NCBI GenBank assembly: GCA_013044165.1
Contig: JABEVB010000122.1
Location: 1-38,273, forward strand
Length of the DNA: 38,273 nt
Direction of reading: 5' to 3'
Source: Phycisphaerales bacterium
Lineage (GTDB): Bacteria > Planctomycetota > Phycisphaerae > WQYP01
The notes beneath the pieces were generated by a model. That model saw nothing but the letters and a program-made list of their open reading frames with translations. It made no database searches and had not been told where the DNA came from. Positions 1-14,702 of the stretch are shown piece after piece. How positions within the stretch are numbered: the stretch's first letter is position 1; each line of letters opens with the position of its first letter. The translations under genes and the position numbers were made by a program.

Positions 1-3000
1 CGTAGAGGTTCCGCTGCCAAGCTGAATCGAATCATAATTACTGCTGCTGGTGGCAAGCAGCGCCAAAATACCGCTGGCCGATTGCGTGTAGCTGCTGGCT
101 CGAATGCCTATGGTGGCGCCCGAGCCGGCTTGTGCGCCGGTGGTCTCCAGGGTACCGGCAGTTACCGTCAGGGCACCGGTGCCGAACGCACTGGCATTAC
201 CTGCGACCAATGTTCCGGCGTTGAGAGTGGTGCCACCGGTGTAGGAGTTGGGCCCCGAAAGCGTAAAGATGCCTGTACCATTCTTAATGAGGCTGCCGGC
301 AGCCCCGACACCGATGCCACTATTCTGCACAATGCCGGTGAACAGTTCGGTAGCTCCAATGTTCAGAGTGAGCGCTTGGGCACCCAAAGCCACTGTGCCC
401 GCACCGCTAAGGTCATTGATGGCCGCGCCTGCGGCGCTTTGAGAGATATCGAAGGTCGTACCGGTTTGCACCACAACACTGCTGGAATCAGCGATGCTGC
501 CGATTCCGGAAAGTGTCAGCTTGCCGCCGTTAATTAGCGTGCGTCCCGTATAGGTATTCGCACCGGAGAGCGTAAGTGTGCCGGTACCGTTTTTATTAAG
601 GTAGCCACCGCTGCCGCCGCCGATGCCGCCATCCTGAATTACTCCACTAAAACTGCCGCTGCCATTTTCCAGCAAGCCTTTGGCACCCAAAGCCACGGTA
701 CCGGCCCCGCTCAAGCCGTTGACGCTCGTGCCGCCGCCGCCGATTTGCGAGATATCAAAAGTCGCCCCGCTGGCAACAGCAACGCCGGAATTCTGAATGC
801 TGCCCGAGCCAGATAAGGCCAAGGTATCCCCTGCCGAAATGCTGCTGGATCCGCTATAGGCATTGGCCCCGCTAAGAGTGAATACGGTACTTGTGCCCGC
901 GATTGTCAGCCCACCTGTACCAGTAATGTCGCCCGCAAATGCGCTGCTGCCGCCGGCGCCTTCGGTCAGGGTGTTGCCGCCGAGGTTGACCGTCGCCGTA
1001 GAATTACCGATCAACTTCTGAATCGCTTGGTTACCACCGCCGGAAATATCAAATGTGCTATGCGTACCCTGCAGAAGTACCTCCGCGGAATCAGCAATGC
1101 TGCCACCGGCTCCTATGGCCAGCGTTTCTGTACCGTTGTTCACCACTGTATTACCGGTATAGGTGTCATTTCCGGTCAGGGTAAGGGTACCGGCACCATC
1201 TTGTTCCAAGACGCCGCTGCCAGAAATAACACCGCCGAATGTGACACTACTGGAACGGTCAAAGGCCAAGTCGCCATTATCAAGCACGTTGCCAGCAATG
1301 CTGCCGGTCGTTCCGCCTGCACCAATTTGCAGTGTTTGGTTGGTGAAAATGGTGGTGCCGCCGGCATAGGTATCAGTACCAGTCATAATGAGGTTAAACG
1401 TAGAGATACCGTCACCATTGACTGTGAGCGAGCCGCTGCCGGAAATATTACCGGCAAGCGTGAGAGCATGGAGCGTACCCGTGTTGATGGTGTTGCCGCC
1501 GGTAAGGGTCATCGCATTGCTTATGGTGTTGGCAGCGGTATCCACGGCTTCGCCATTTGGCCCGGCCGCACTGGCCTGGGTTAATGTCGCACTGTTGATC
1601 GCAAGCGTAACGCCATTGGCGGGCAGGTTATTTGACCCGTTGTAACCAAAGTCCATCGTCGTGGCCAGCGACCCATTGCCAATTTGCAGCGTACCGGCAC
1701 TAAAGGTGCTTGAATTAGCGCCGGTCAGGTAGATCGTCCCATCCTGCAGAACAAACGTGTCCGCATGTGTTTGCGTGATGTTGCTGGAAATGTCCTGGGC
1801 GTTTGCGGCACCACCGGCATCAAAAGTGTTGGTGACGGCGGTGCCATTGTCGGTCGAGATCACCGGCTGATTGAACCCGTTGTTGGTGGTGGTAAACTCA
1901 AATGTGCCGCTATCAAAGATAATCTGCGAGGGGCTGCCTGTGCCGCCACTGCCGCCCGCGACTTTCAGTGTTGGCGCCAACGAGGTGCTGCCGGTGCCAA
2001 TTTGAACACTATCGGTGCCAACAAAGCTCGTATTGCCGTTGAGGGCGAGCGTACCGTTGCCTGACACAGTAAAGTCGTTATTAAACGTTACCGGAGCGCT
2101 AATCGTGGCGCTGGCATTCATCACAAGCGGGATACCGGCGGAGTTGGTAAGGTTTAATGCGCCTGTGCCGGTGGCGCTGATCGTGTAGGGACTGGTCACC
2201 GTGTTAAAGGTCAAGCCCGCAACGGTAACGGGCCCATCAATGTTAATCGTTCCACCCGTTCCGCCGTTGCCGATGGCCGCAAAGTCGCCATTCGTCCACG
2301 CTACTCCGGGAGAGTTCCAGTTGGCGGTCGTGGTATCCCAGGTTCCACCGCCATCTGTTCCGGCTCCGGTTGGATCCCATGTCAGAGTCGGTGCAGAAAT
2401 GTTTGTAAGCAGCAATATTTCATTCGGCGTGAGCGTACCGTAGTTGAGTGACCAACCGGTCGGCAAGCCTAACACCGAAGCAAACGAAGTTCCGGTGAGT
2501 GTGCCGCCAGTGTAATTGGCCACAATGTATCTCGACTGAGTTTGCGTGCCGGTGGCGTGCACATCCAGATGCAAACCCGAAATCGTCAACCCGCCCTGGG
2601 CCGTGATGAGGTCGCCGGTATCATTGGCGAGATTCCAGTTCAGTGTGCCGGTGCCCGTCAGGCCCGCGTGCGATAGGATGGTAACGTTGCTGTTTGCTAA
2701 CGAGCCGGTCAGGTTCAGCGATACGCTGTTGGTATTGTCGCCTACGGTCGTGCCACCGGTGTAGGTGTTAGCACCGGACAATGTAAGTTGCCCGCCGGTA
2801 TTTTTAGAATCAATAACGGTCAAAGCACCGGCTCCGCCAACCACACCAGACCATGTTCCGATGGAGTTGCCGTGCATGTTGATGATGTCGTTGCTGCCGG
2901 CAGCCAATGTAAGGCTGTTGGCAATGCTAAGGTTGGTGAATGCGTACTTAATCACGCTACTGCCAGCGCCGCCTATCGCGACGCCGCCAGTGCCAAAGGC

Positions 3001-4227
3001 TGAATTGCTCCCAACTGCCGCTCCGCCGCCGTCTATGATCGTGCCTCCGCTGTATGTATTGTTGCCGGCAAGCCCCACGGAGTTGAGCGTCAACGGGCTT
3101 GTGCCGCTGATGGCTCCGGTAATTATTAAACTGTTGGCCGTTCCGCCATTTATTACATCGCCAGATCCAGTGAGCGTTATGTTGTTGGCAATCGTGTTGT
3201 CGGCTGTGTCAACAGTAAATGTATTGCTGTTAATGGTAATGTTACTGCTCGCCTGGGTCAGAGTCGCATTATCAAGGTTAATGGTTACGTTGCTCGCCGG
3301 CAGGTTGCTGCTATTTACGCCGCCAACCTGATAGCCGAACACAACCGTCGTGGCCAGGGCGTTGTTGCCGATTTGCAGCGTGCCGTTGGTAAATGTGCCA
3401 GAGCTGTTACCGGTGACGTTGATCGTGCCGTCACGAAGTTCAAAGGTGGCAGCGCCTGTTTGGTTAATCGCCGCGCCAAAGTCGCTGGTGCTATTGCCAT
3501 TGGCATCGAAGGTGTTGACTATGCCCGCACCGCCCAGCGAATTGATCGCAGTTCCGCTGCCGCCGATGCCAAACGTTTGGACAGTGCCACCGTTAAAATA
3601 TACCGTCGGATTGCCATTAAAATTATATCCTGTGGATGTAGACAGGAGCGAGGGCACATTGGTGGCACTGCCAGTGCCGATCGTCAATGTCAAACCCGAT
3701 GCAAATGTAATACTGCCAGGGGTTGCAAGCGTGAGTGAGTGATTGCCGGAAAGCAGCAGGTTGTTGTTGACCTGCAGCGGCGCGGAGATGGTGGCATCCG
3801 CGTTGAGCGCTATATCTACCGTACCACTGGAGTTGGCAAGCGTCAGCGTATAGGTTCCGTTGGGGGCAATGGTATAGTCGCCACTGTTAAAGGTAAGGCC
3901 GCTGGCAGTGAGGTTGCTGGCGTTAAGGCTCACCGTGTATGCAGTGCTGCTGCCAGAACCAAAGGTAGCGGTATCGCCGTTAACCCAGGTGCTGTCTGCG
4001 CTGCCGGTGGCCCAGAGCGGAAAATTAAAGTCCCAGGAGCCGTTGCTGTCGCTGCCGGTATGAGTCTGATTCGGGTCCCATGTAAGGTTCGCAGCCGAAA
4101 GCTTCGGTCCGGCGAACAAAGCGGCCGCTAAGCCAGCGGCCGCAAGTGCTACGAGTCGGCGCGCTGCGGGAGTGCGACGCTTGAACCCAATACGAGACAT
4201 ATTCATCCGATTAACTAGATGGGACAT
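1..4227 (-). CDS. Giant autotransporter-associated beta-strand repeat surface protein (3' end outside window)
   Basis: The minus-strand frame is open from 4227 to the window edge: 1,409 codons with no stop. The start at 4227 is chosen because AAGGAAGG lies 8 nt upstream and the next upstream in-frame ATG runs into a stop after four codons. An Arg-rich n-region and Ala/Leu core (about residues 16-45) form a signal peptide. The mature part is Gly/Thr/Ser/Asn-rich. Repeats of the type LTLSGANTYTGGTT recur near residues 385, 485, 950, 1020, 1125, 1220 and 1330, as in autotransporter-associated beta-strand repeat proteins (TIGR02601-like). A larger module starting LTWDP occurs at residues 48 and 615, so about 567 residues are duplicated. 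Such proteins form extended beta-helices at the cell surface. No passenger enzyme or beta-barrel domain is visible; the C-terminus (barrel or PEP-CTERM) would lie beyond the edge. The family is sure; the role is not. Confidence 0.85.
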   Translation of the reverse strand, partial: MSHLVNRMNMSRIGFKRRTPAARRLVALAAAGLAAALFAGPKLSAANLTWDPNQTHTGSDSNGSWDFNFPLWATGSADSTWVNGDTATFGSGSSTAYTVSLNASNLTASGLTFNSGDYTIAPNGTYTLTLANSSGTVDIALNADATISAPLQVNNNLLLSGNHSLTLATPGSITFASGLTLTIGTGSATNVPSLLSTSTGYNFNGNPTVYFNGGTVQTFGIGGSGTAINSLGGAGIVNTFDANGNSTSDFGAAINQTGAATFELRDGTINVTGNSSGTFTNGTLQIGNNALATTVVFGYQVGGVNSSNLPASNVTINLDNATLTQASSNITINSNTFTVDTADNTIANNITLTGSGDVINGGTANSLIITGAISGTSPLTLNSVGLAGNNTYSGGTIIDGGGAAVGSNSAFGTGGVAIGGAGSSVIKYAFTNLSIANSLTLAAGSNDIINMHGNSIGTWSGVVGGAGALTVIDSKNTGGQLTLSGANTYTGGTTVGDNTNSVSLNLTGSLANSNVTILSHAGLTGTGTLNWNLANDTGDLITAQGGLTISGLHLDVHATGTQTQSRYIVANYTGGTLTGTSFASVLGLPTGWSLNYGTLTPNEILLLTNISAPTLTWDPTGAGTDGGGTWDTTTANWNSPGVAWTNGDFAAIGNGGTGGTINIDGPVTVAGLTFNTVTSPYTISATGTGALNLTNSAGIPLVMNASATISAPVTFNNDFTVSGNGTLALNGNTSFVGTDSVQIGTGSTSLAPTLKVAGGSGGTGSPSQIIFDSGTFEFTTTNNGFNQPVISTDNGTAVTNTFDAGGAANAQDISSNITQTHADTFVLQDGTIYLTGANSSTFSAGTLQIGNGSLATTMDFGYNGSNNLPANGVTLAINSATLTQASAAGPNGEAVDTAANTISNAMTLTGGNTINTGTLHALTLAGNISGSGSLTVNGDGISTFNLIMTGTDTYAGGTTIFTNQTLQIGAGGTTGSIAGNVLDNGDLAFDRSSSVTFGGVISGSGVLEQDGAGTLTLTGNDTYTGNTVVNNGTETLAIGAGGSIADSAEVLLQGTHSTFDISGGGNQAIQKLIGNSTATVNLGGNTLTEGAGGSSAFAGDITGTGGLTIAGTSTVFTLSGANAYSGSSSISAGDTLALSGSGSIQNSGVAVASGATFDISQIGGGGTSVNGLSGAGTVALGAKGLLENGSGSFSGVIQDGGIGGGSGGYLNKNGTGTLTLSGANTYTGRTLINGGKLTLSGIGSIADSSSVVVQTGTTFDISQSAAGAAINDLSGAGTVALGAQALTLNIGATELFTGIVQNSGIGVGAAGSLIKNGTGIFTLSGPNSYTGGTTLNAGTLVAGNASAFGTGALTVTAGTLETTGAQAGSGATIGIRASSYTQSASGILALLATSSSNYDSIQLGSGTST

Positions 4228-4337
4228 AACTTAGCCTTCCTTCATAAACAGCCAGCGACAGCCAGTGCTTTGTTCAACACGATTCTCCTACTGGCCGACC
4301 AAGACCGAGTGGCATAGCCGGAACCAGATTGTTCGAT

Positions 4338-4365
4338 ATGATACCCTAGGCATGCAATTTAGCAA
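4338..4365 (-). promoter_or_regulatory. Possible promoter of the beta-strand repeat gene
   Basis: Read on the minus strand, TTGCTA (4365-4360) and TATCAT (4343-4338) are separated by 16 nt, about 110 nt upstream of the start at 4227. Both boxes are imperfect, so this is a weak call. Confidence 0.3.
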
Positions 4366-5058
4366 CATATCGAGATGTCCCGAAAAATAGATTAAATCGG
4401 CCGGCTCACAGCCCGCCATAAACGCTCTCTCGTCCAGGCAGACAGCAAGACGCATTACCGCCTATTTACAGTCGCTTTGTGGCTCGCTTGAGTCGGAAAT
4501 GGAGACCTTTTCGAGTCAAGGAAAATCCCAAGGCATCAGGCTTCTACGAAGAGGCACGCCGCTAAATTCCGTTCGCATTACCTTCCAACATCGTAACGGC
4601 ATATTTTGAAAAGTTCATACATCATCTCCCTGAGTTTAATCAAAGACCTACAGACGGTTTATGCGCGACCAATTCGGTTGTTCGTCGCCTTCCGTAAACC
4701 TTAGCCCAAGTTTCGCACTTCGGCCCCGAAAACCGCCGTATTTACAAATAAGACTGAAATTCTCCACTACAAACCAGCCCATATTTTTGGATTCTCAAAT
4801 CTGTAACTCCTCCTGCAGTGCCGGGGGTTGCCGGCCGATCCCTCGAGGTACAGCACGTGCCGCGTTGCAAGCTTTCACCTTAATTTGCTCGCTAAGACCG
4901 CCTTATGAGTATGTGCGTGTATAAATGTTCCATAAGCATGTTTATGCAATTATTTCAACTAAAAGCAGTATATTATAAGACTATAGTGCCATCCGACCCG
5001 ATATAAGACACTTAATAAACAATTGAGAAATATAGCCCATCTAAAAATATTCGGACGC

Positions 5059-5089
5059 TTGCAACAAACCCCTACCTTAAGCGTATAAT
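5059..5089 (+). promoter_or_regulatory. Promoter of the secreted Tyr/Pro-rich protein
   Basis: A perfect TATAAT (5084-5089) stands 44 nt before the start codon. TTGCAA (5059-5064) is upstream at a long 19-nt spacing; GCAACA at 5061 would give 17 nt. The -10 box is convincing, the -35 less so. Confidence 0.55.
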
Positions 5090-5133
5090 CAAGTAGAGCA
5101 GTGCGAAGGAGCTAGTCGGTAAAGGAGGCTAAC

Positions 5134-5631
5134 ATGCTGGGTACAAAGCTTCAAAAACTTTTTTCCGCAAGAATCGGTGCAATTAAAATGGCGACTGTAG
5201 CGGCCGTTGCGGCCACTGCCCTCTTGGCCGTACAGCCGCCCAAGGCAGAAGCGCACTGGGCCGTGCGCGTCGGCGTTGGGTTTGGTGGTTGCGGCTGGGG
5301 TGGCGGAGTAGGGTGGTATCATCCATTTTGCTATCACCCATATTATTGGCATCCCTACTATTACCAGCCCTGCTATGTGCCACCACCGGTCGTGTACACC
5401 CAGCCGGTATATGTTCCACCGCCAGTTGTGTATCAACAGCCGGTGTATCAGCCCCCCGTAACGTACACTGCGCCGCAAGTTGTTACCCCACCAGCGCCGG
5501 TAACATATACCCCAGCGCCGGTTTATACTCCCCCACCCGTGGTTTACAGCCCGCCGGTTGTGTATGTGCCGCCTTATGCATGTACGATTGGCCTGCCGCG
5601 TGTGGGCCTTGGGTTTGTCTACCACCATTAA
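5134..5631 (+). CDS. Secreted Tyr/Pro/Val-rich repeat protein
   Basis: A 165-residue protein of unknown function. AAAGGAGG lies 5 nt before the ATG, an excellent ribosome binding site. Residues 1-40 are a signal peptide with a positively charged start, an Ala/Val core and a likely AEA cleavage site. The mature protein has a Gly-rich stretch (47-60), a Tyr/His/Trp/Pro segment (61-80), then about ten imperfect copies of a Y-x-P-P-x-V type unit up to residue 147. Cysteines are at 53, 66, 80 and 150. Low complexity of this kind is typical of extracellular matrix or wall-associated proteins and can be extended or self-associating. It is monocistronic, with its own promoter and a strong terminator. 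That it is a real gene is well supported; the function is unknown. Confidence 0.8.
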   Translation: MLGTKLQKLFSARIGAIKMATVAAVAATALLAVQPPKAEAHWAVRVGVGFGGCGWGGGVGWYHPFCYHPYYWHPYYYQPCYVPPPVVYTQPVYVPPPVVYQQPVYQPPVTYTAPQVVTPPAPVTYTPAPVYTPPPVVYSPPVVYVPPYACTIGLPRVGLGFVYHH

Positions 5632-5765
5632 AGCCGGGGCCGACCATTACAATAAGCTTGACCTCCTTGTTCCGGCGGATGTGTTCTCGAATGCCCACTT
5701 GAGAATTGCATCCGCCTGAATTATTTTCAAAGGTGCATACCGCTTTGGCCGCTCAACGGCATCAA

Positions 5766-5810
5766 ACAAAAAAGCCGCCGCATGATCGTCATGCGGCGGC
5801 TTTTATTTAT
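5766..5810. terminator. Bidirectional intrinsic terminator between the secreted protein gene and rpoC
   Basis: A perfect 12-bp stem (5774-5785 with 5789-5800) with a 3-nt loop is flanked by a T-rich tract on the right (5801-5810) and an A-rich tract on the left (5766-5773). It can therefore end transcripts from both sides: the plus-strand secreted protein gene and the minus-strand rpoB-rpoC unit. Confidence 0.92.
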
Positions 5811-5853
5811 GCACTTGAAACAGTCACCTGCTCCGTCGGCTGTCGGCGGTCAA

Positions 5854-8800
5854 TCAAGAAACGCCGGCTTCAGCCTTGGCGGCAGATTTTGACTCGCCCT
5901 TGCTGGCACTGCGGCTCTCCGGTTTGGGCGACTCTTCTTCTTGAGCTTCCTGCACAGCCTTGGCTGTTGCCAGCATAAGCGAGGCAGGCACTTCTTCCGT
6001 CTGAGCGACAGGTTCGCCAAGGTGAGCGATCTGCATGTCCTGGTAGGGCCGGAAGGCCGTACCAGCAGGCACCAAGTGGCCCAGGATAACATTTTCCTTC
6101 AAGCCTTGGAGTGTGTCTTCGCGGGCGGCCAGAGCGGCTTCAGTAAGAACCTTGGTTGTTTCCTGGAAGCTCGCCGCCGACACAAATGATTCGCTCTGCA
6201 AGCTGGCTTTGGTAATGCCCAGGAGCAGCGTTTTGGCATTCGCCAGGCGGGGCTTGCGCGTTTTAGGCAGCTTGCCGCCCTTGGCTTCCACCTGAGCGAT
6301 AAGTTCCTTAATGCGTTCGCGCGGAACCAATTCACCGACGGTAAGTTCGGTATCGCCCGCATCTTCAACACGCACCATTTTGGCGATGGCTTCGTTGTGC
6401 TTGCGGAACCTGAACTTGTCCACAATTTCGCCGGGCAGCATATTGGTTTCGCCGGCGTTTTCAACCTTCACCTTGCGAAGCATCTGCGAAACAATCACTT
6501 CAATGTGTTTGTCGCTGATGCGCTGGTTTTGCGTGCGGTAAACGCTCTGCACGCCTGCAAGCAGGTATTCCTGCAGCGCGTCTTCACCCTTGATGCGCAG
6601 AACATCGTGCGGCACCAAAGCGCCTTCAATCAGCGGATCGCCGGCTTCCACCGTATCGCCGGTATGAACCAGCGCCTGGCGGGTTTGCGGCACGTGGTGT
6701 TCCTTGCTGATGTCACCAGCGCCTTTGATGATAATGGTAGTTTTGCCGCGGCGTTTGTCGGCTTGCAGTTCAACCGTGCCCGAAATTTCGGCCATAACAG
6801 CCGGGTCTTTGGGTTTGCGGGCTTCAAAAATTTCGGTAACGCGCGGCAAGCCCGACGTAATGTCGCTGGTGCCTTTGCTTTCCCGCGGCTGGCGGGCCAG
6901 CAGCGTACCGGCGACAACCACCTGGTTTTCGTCCACGTCAATACGCGCTTTGGCGGGCAGGTAGTGGTAGTCGAGCATCTTCTCATCTTTAGGGTCGAGA
7001 ATGATGACACGCGGACGACGCTCGCCACGATGTTCAACAATGACAAGGCGCTTCTTGCCGCTCTTGCCTTCGCTTTCAACGCGGGCGGTTTCGCCTTCCT
7101 GCACATCCTCAAACTTAACGATACCGCCTTTTTCCGCCAAAATCGGCACGCGGTGCTGGTCCCATTCGCAAAGTTGCTGGCCGGGCCGCACCGATTCGCC
7201 GTCTTTAACTTTAAGGTGAGCGCCGTAGGGCACCTTGTGCCGCTCAAGTTCGCGTTCTTTCGAGTCGCGCACAATGAGTTCGCCATTGCGCTTAAGGACA
7301 ACCACATGCTTGGAGCCATCCTCCTCGGCCACTTCCACCGGGTTAAGATCGTCATAAACCACGACACCCGCCACACCGGCGCGAATGTCGTGCTGCTCGG
7401 TAATACGGGTGGCCGAGCCGCCCGTGTGGAAGGTACGCATCGTAAGCTGCGTGCCAGGTTCACCGATAGATTGGGCCGCAATAATGCCCACGGCAAGACC
7501 TTCTTCAACCAGCACGTTGGTCGAAAGATCCACGCCGTAGCAGCGGGCACAAATGCCGGCTGTCGATTCGCAGGTAAGCGGGCTTCGAACACGCACGGTT
7601 TCGACGTTCATGTCCTCAATCTTGTGGGCCATTTTTTCATCAATAATCTGCCCTTCTTTGCAGATCACCTCGTCGGTAATCGGGTTGACGATGGTGTCTG
7701 CGGCGCAGCGCCCTATGATCGCTTCGCGCAGAGGCACATCCACCCGGTCGTCTTTATAGATGGCGGTTTTACGGATGCCATTTTGCGTGCCGCAGTCCAG
7801 CGTCGAAATAATCACGTTCTGCGCCACATCGGCAAGCTTGCGGGTTAGGTAGCCCGAATCGGCGGTTTTAAGAGCCGTATCGGCAAGACCTTTACGCGCG
7901 CCGTGCGTACTGGTGAAAAACTCCAGCACCGACAATCCCTCGCGGAAATTCGTCTTAATAGGCGTTTCAATAATTTCGCCCGACGGGCGGCTCATAAGCC
8001 CACGCATACCGGCAAGCTGACGGAAGTTGTCTACGTTGCCGCGGGCGCCCGAGTCGGCCATCAAAAACACCGGGTTTAGGTATGGTTTACCCTTCGGGTC
8101 GTTGGGCGGCAACAGTGTGTTGTTTTCGTCGCGGGTGTCGTTCTTGAGCTCATTCATCATGGCCTTGGTAACTTCTTCGCGCGCGTGCGACCAACGCTCA
8201 ACCAGCTGGTTGTGCCGCTCACGCTCAGTGATGGCTCCAAGGTTGAGATTGCGTTCAATGCGGTCGGCCTGCTTTTGCGTGTCTTCAATAATCTTGTTTT
8301 TGCTCGCCGGAATGCGCAAATCGGTAATGCCGAAGCTCAGGCCCGCAAGCGTAGAAATCTTAAAGCCGATTTCCTTCATGTCATCGAGCAGGTCAATGGT
8401 CGCCGGCCGCCCCAAAATGCGGTAGCAATCCGCAATAACGCGGCTGCCGCCCTTGTTGGAAAGCGCGAAGTTATAGAACGGCATCGCGGGCCGCAGAATG
8501 TCGTTAAACATGCAGCGCCCGACTGTTGTGACAATCACCCGATTGGCGGGCACGGCAACGGCAGCGTCGTTAATATCCTGCACCACATGCGATCGCTCAA
8601 TGCGCACCCGAATGGCCGTGTGCATCCCGATGTGTTTACGCTGATACGCCAGCATCGCTTCATGAAAATTATGGAACGCCAGTTCTTTGCCGGCGGGTCT
8701 TTCACCGGCTTCGCCGGCACGCTGGGTGGTCATGTAGTATGTCCCGAGCACAATGTCCTGCGAAGGCCCGATGATTGGCGAACCATTCGCCGGCGAAAAG

Positions 8801-10254
8801 ATGTTGTGCGTCGAAAGCATCAACAGGTGCGCTTCGGCCTGCGCTTCAACCGACAGCGGCAGGTGTACCGCCATCTGGTCGCCGTCGAAGTCGGCGTTAA
8901 AGCCTTTGCAAACCAGCGGGTGAATCTTGATGGCATTGCCTTCAATCAGCACCGGCTCAAACGCCTGAATACCCATGCGGTGAAGCGTGGGAGCACGGTT
9001 CAGCAGCACCGGGTGCCCCTTGATGACTTCTTCAAGGATGTCCCAGATTTCCCGGTCGCGGCGTTCGATCATTTTCTTGGCCGACTTAATGGTGTCAGCA
9101 AGGCCATGATCTTTAAGCTTCCGGATAATAAACGGCTGGAACAACTCAAGGGCAATCTTCTTGGGCATGCCGCACTGGTGAATCTTCAATTCCGGCCCGA
9201 CGACAATAACCGAACGCGCGGAATAGTCCACGCGCTTGCCCAGCAGGTTTTCGCGGAAACGCCCCTGCTTGCCCTTGATCATGTCCGTCAAGCTCTTGAG
9301 CGGACGATTTGATGACCCCAGCACCGGCCGACGGCAGCGGCTGTTGTCAAACAGCGAGTCTACCGCCTGTTGCAACATGCGCTTTTCGTTGCGGATAATC
9401 ACGTCTGGCGCATTGAGGTCCACCAGTTTTCGCAGCCGGTTGTTACGGTTGATAATACGGCGATACAAATCGTTAAGGTCGCTGGTGGCAAAATTGCCCG
9501 ATTCCAGATGCACCAGCGGCCGCAGGTCCGGCGGAATCACCGGAATAACCTCGTAAATCATCCAGTCGGCCTTGTTCGGCGATTTGCGAATAGCCTCAAC
9601 AATTTTAAGCCGCTTGGTCAGGTCTTTGATTTTCTGCTTGCTGCTGGTGTTGTCAATATCCTGGCGAATCTTCTGCGATTCCACCGTCAGGTCAAGCGAG
9701 TTCAGCAGCGCCCGAACGGCATCGGCGCCCATGGCGACGTCAAAATCGTCCTTGTATTTTTCGCGGGCGTCGCGGTATTCTTCTTCGGTGAGCAGTTGCT
9801 TGCGCTTCAAGGGCGAACCTTTCGGGTCCGTCACGCAATAATCCTGATAGTAAATGACCTTTTCAAGGTCGGTGGTTTTCATGTTCAGCAGGTTACCAAG
9901 GCGGCTCGGTGTAGCCTTGAAAAACCAGATGTGCACAATCGGTGCCGCAAGGCTGATGTGCCCCATGCGCTTGCGCCGCACGCGGCTGTGCGTAACTTTA
10001 ACGCCGCAGCGATCGCAAATAACGCCCTTGTACTTGGTGCCTTTGTACTTGCCGCAGGCGCACTCCCAGTCGCGCTCCGGGCCGAAAATGCGTTCGCAGA
10101 AAAGGCCATCACGCTCCGGGCGATATGTTCGGTAATTTATGGTTTCCGGCTTTTTTACTTCGCCGAAGCTCCACGAGCGAATGTCGTTGGGGCTGGCGAG
10201 GGTAATTTTTACCGAGCCGTAGTCGTTCACGCGATCGTATACAATTTCAGCCAT
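5854..10254 (-). CDS. rpoC: DNA-directed RNA polymerase subunit beta'
   Basis: Subunit beta' of RNA polymerase, 1,466 residues, close to the usual length. It forms the catalytic centre and clamp with beta. The N-terminal zinc site is C65, C67, C80, C83. The catalytic magnesium loop NADFDGDQ is at 453-460, with Asp455, Asp457 and Asp459. The second zinc site is C821, C895, C902, C905, followed by the bridge/trigger-region motif [16 protein letters not shown]. The ATG at 10254 has AGGAGA 7 nt upstream. The C-terminus ends in a tail of about 30 residues rich in Ser, Lys, Ala and Glu with no recognisable fold. It lies 226 bp downstream of rpoB on the same strand and is presumably cotranscribed, ending at the shared terminator. 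Confidence 0.99.
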   Translation of the reverse strand: MAEIVYDRVNDYGSVKITLASPNDIRSWSFGEVKKPETINYRTYRPERDGLFCERIFGPERDWECACGKYKGTKYKGVICDRCGVKVTHSRVRRKRMGHISLAAPIVHIWFFKATPSRLGNLLNMKTTDLEKVIYYQDYCVTDPKGSPLKRKQLLTEEEYRDAREKYKDDFDVAMGADAVRALLNSLDLTVESQKIRQDIDNTSSKQKIKDLTKRLKIVEAIRKSPNKADWMIYEVIPVIPPDLRPLVHLESGNFATSDLNDLYRRIINRNNRLRKLVDLNAPDVIIRNEKRMLQQAVDSLFDNSRCRRPVLGSSNRPLKSLTDMIKGKQGRFRENLLGKRVDYSARSVIVVGPELKIHQCGMPKKIALELFQPFIIRKLKDHGLADTIKSAKKMIERRDREIWDILEEVIKGHPVLLNRAPTLHRMGIQAFEPVLIEGNAIKIHPLVCKGFNADFDGDQMAVHLPLSVEAQAEAHLLMLSTHNIFSPANGSPIIGPSQDIVLGTYYMTTQRAGEAGERPAGKELAFHNFHEAMLAYQRKHIGMHTAIRVRIERSHVVQDINDAAVAVPANRVIVTTVGRCMFNDILRPAMPFYNFALSNKGGSRVIADCYRILGRPATIDLLDDMKEIGFKISTLAGLSFGITDLRIPASKNKIIEDTQKQADRIERNLNLGAITERERHNQLVERWSHAREEVTKAMMNELKNDTRDENNTLLPPNDPKGKPYLNPVFLMADSGARGNVDNFRQLAGMRGLMSRPSGEIIETPIKTNFREGLSVLEFFTSTHGARKGLADTALKTADSGYLTRKLADVAQNVIISTLDCGTQNGIRKTAIYKDDRVDVPLREAIIGRCAADTIVNPITDEVICKEGQIIDEKMAHKIEDMNVETVRVRSPLTCESTAGICARCYGVDLSTNVLVEEGLAVGIIAAQSIGEPGTQLTMRTFHTGGSATRITEQHDIRAGVAGVVVYDDLNPVEVAEEDGSKHVVVLKRNGELIVRDSKERELERHKVPYGAHLKVKDGESVRPGQQLCEWDQHRVPILAEKGGIVKFEDVQEGETARVESEGKSGKKRLVIVEHRGERRPRVIILDPKDEKMLDYHYLPAKARIDVDENQVVVAGTLLARQPRESKGTSDITSGLPRVTEIFEARKPKDPAVMAEISGTVELQADKRRGKTTIIIKGAGDISKEHHVPQTRQALVHTGDTVEAGDPLIEGALVPHDVLRIKGEDALQEYLLAGVQSVYRTQNQRISDKHIEVIVSQMLRKVKVENAGETNMLPGEIVDKFRFRKHNEAIAKMVRVEDAGDTELTVGELVPRERIKELIAQVEAKGGKLPKTRKPRLANAKTLLLGITKASLQSESFVSAASFQETTKVLTEAALAAREDTLQGLKENVILGHLVPAGTAFRPYQDMQIAHLGEPVAQTEEVPASLMLATAKAVQEAQEEESPKPESRSASKGESKSAAKAEAGVS

Positions 10255-10480
10255 GAGTGGTTCTCCTGGGTTAACTGTCCATTAAGTAAGGGTTTTATGT
10301 AGCGCCAAGCCCTTTGAACTTAGCGCCCCGCCGACTTTCGCCGCCGCAAGCGTGCCACACTGTCATGGGTGCATGGCTCACCGATGCAGCTCCTCGCCAT
10401 CCCAGTTCGCCTTAAAGGCATAGCACCGCGTCTATCGGGCGCCACGGGGTTGGCACAACAAAGCCTGGCATCAAGCGCGC
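10255..10480 (-). other. rpoB-rpoC intergenic spacer
   Basis: The 226-bp spacer is long for an rpoB-rpoC junction. It contains no clear terminator hairpin with a T-tract and no strong promoter, so read-through is the simplest assumption. It is GC-rich and could fold, but I see no specific motif. Confidence 0.4.
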
Positions 10481-14227
<3,747 letters not shown>

Positions 14228-14349
14228 GGAATCACCTCTGCCAAGGGGTCACAAATATCAGGCCGCAGCCAATGGATTGAAACAAACAACGTAGGAAGGA
14301 GAAAGATTACACCAACAAACAATACTCGCCCGGCTTTTCATAGCCCAAC

Positions 14350-14378
14350 AATATACGCCGCCCACACCGGCAATGCAA
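14350..14378 (-). promoter_or_regulatory. Promoter of rpoB-rpoC
   Basis: On the minus strand, TTGCAT (14378-14373) and TATATT (14355-14350) are separated by exactly 17 nt. The predicted transcript starts about 115 nt before the rpoB ATG. The same -35 hexamer appears in front of two other minus-strand genes of the window. Confidence 0.55.
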
Positions 14379-14673
14379 GCGCTGTGCCTTGCTCCAGCAA
14401 AAATAACAATATTTCGCATACACGAACTTACGGCTGCGCCCACAACTCCCCACTTCAAACTCGCCCCGCAAGCCCCATAATCGCTTTACGATCGCTTCAT
14501 AGGGCTGCCCACCACGCCACGACTCCCCGATAGCGCAGTAACGCATCTATCTAACAAGAGGTATGAAACACGTCGCGGCGGTGCGGCGACCACGCCCAAA
14601 CTCAGTGCCCGATAACCCACCAGCTACTACATCTACACTATCCTCTTGCAGCGCCGCCATGCCGTAAAGCTTG

Positions 14674-14702
14674 TTGACAATATTCTTTTATTGGCATATA
14701 GT
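14674..14702 (+). promoter_or_regulatory. Strong sigma-70 type promoter of the efflux operon
   Basis: A consensus TTGACA (14674-14679), a 17-nt AT-rich spacer and TATAGT (14697-14702) make the best-matching promoter in the window. The 5' leader is about 75 nt. Confidence 0.85.

Larger units (their letters stand above)
4228..5133. other. Divergent intergenic region, no gene seen
   Basis: These 906 bases separate two divergently transcribed genes for secreted proteins. The right half is clearly more AT-rich than the genes around it. The only long frame, 4661-4924 on the plus strand, has no ribosome binding site and an unconvincing composition. Apart from the two promoter candidates listed separately I see nothing in it. 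Confidence 0.6.

Noticed and set aside
4661-4924. Plus-strand frame of 87 residues in the first intergenic region
   Set aside because: No ribosome binding site and no sensible hydrophobic or conserved pattern.
14307-14546. Minus-strand frame of 79 residues with clustered cysteines, resembling a small zinc ribbon
   Set aside because: No ribosome binding site, it overlaps the best rpoB promoter candidate, and the cysteine spacing is irregular. Homologues would be needed to revive it.
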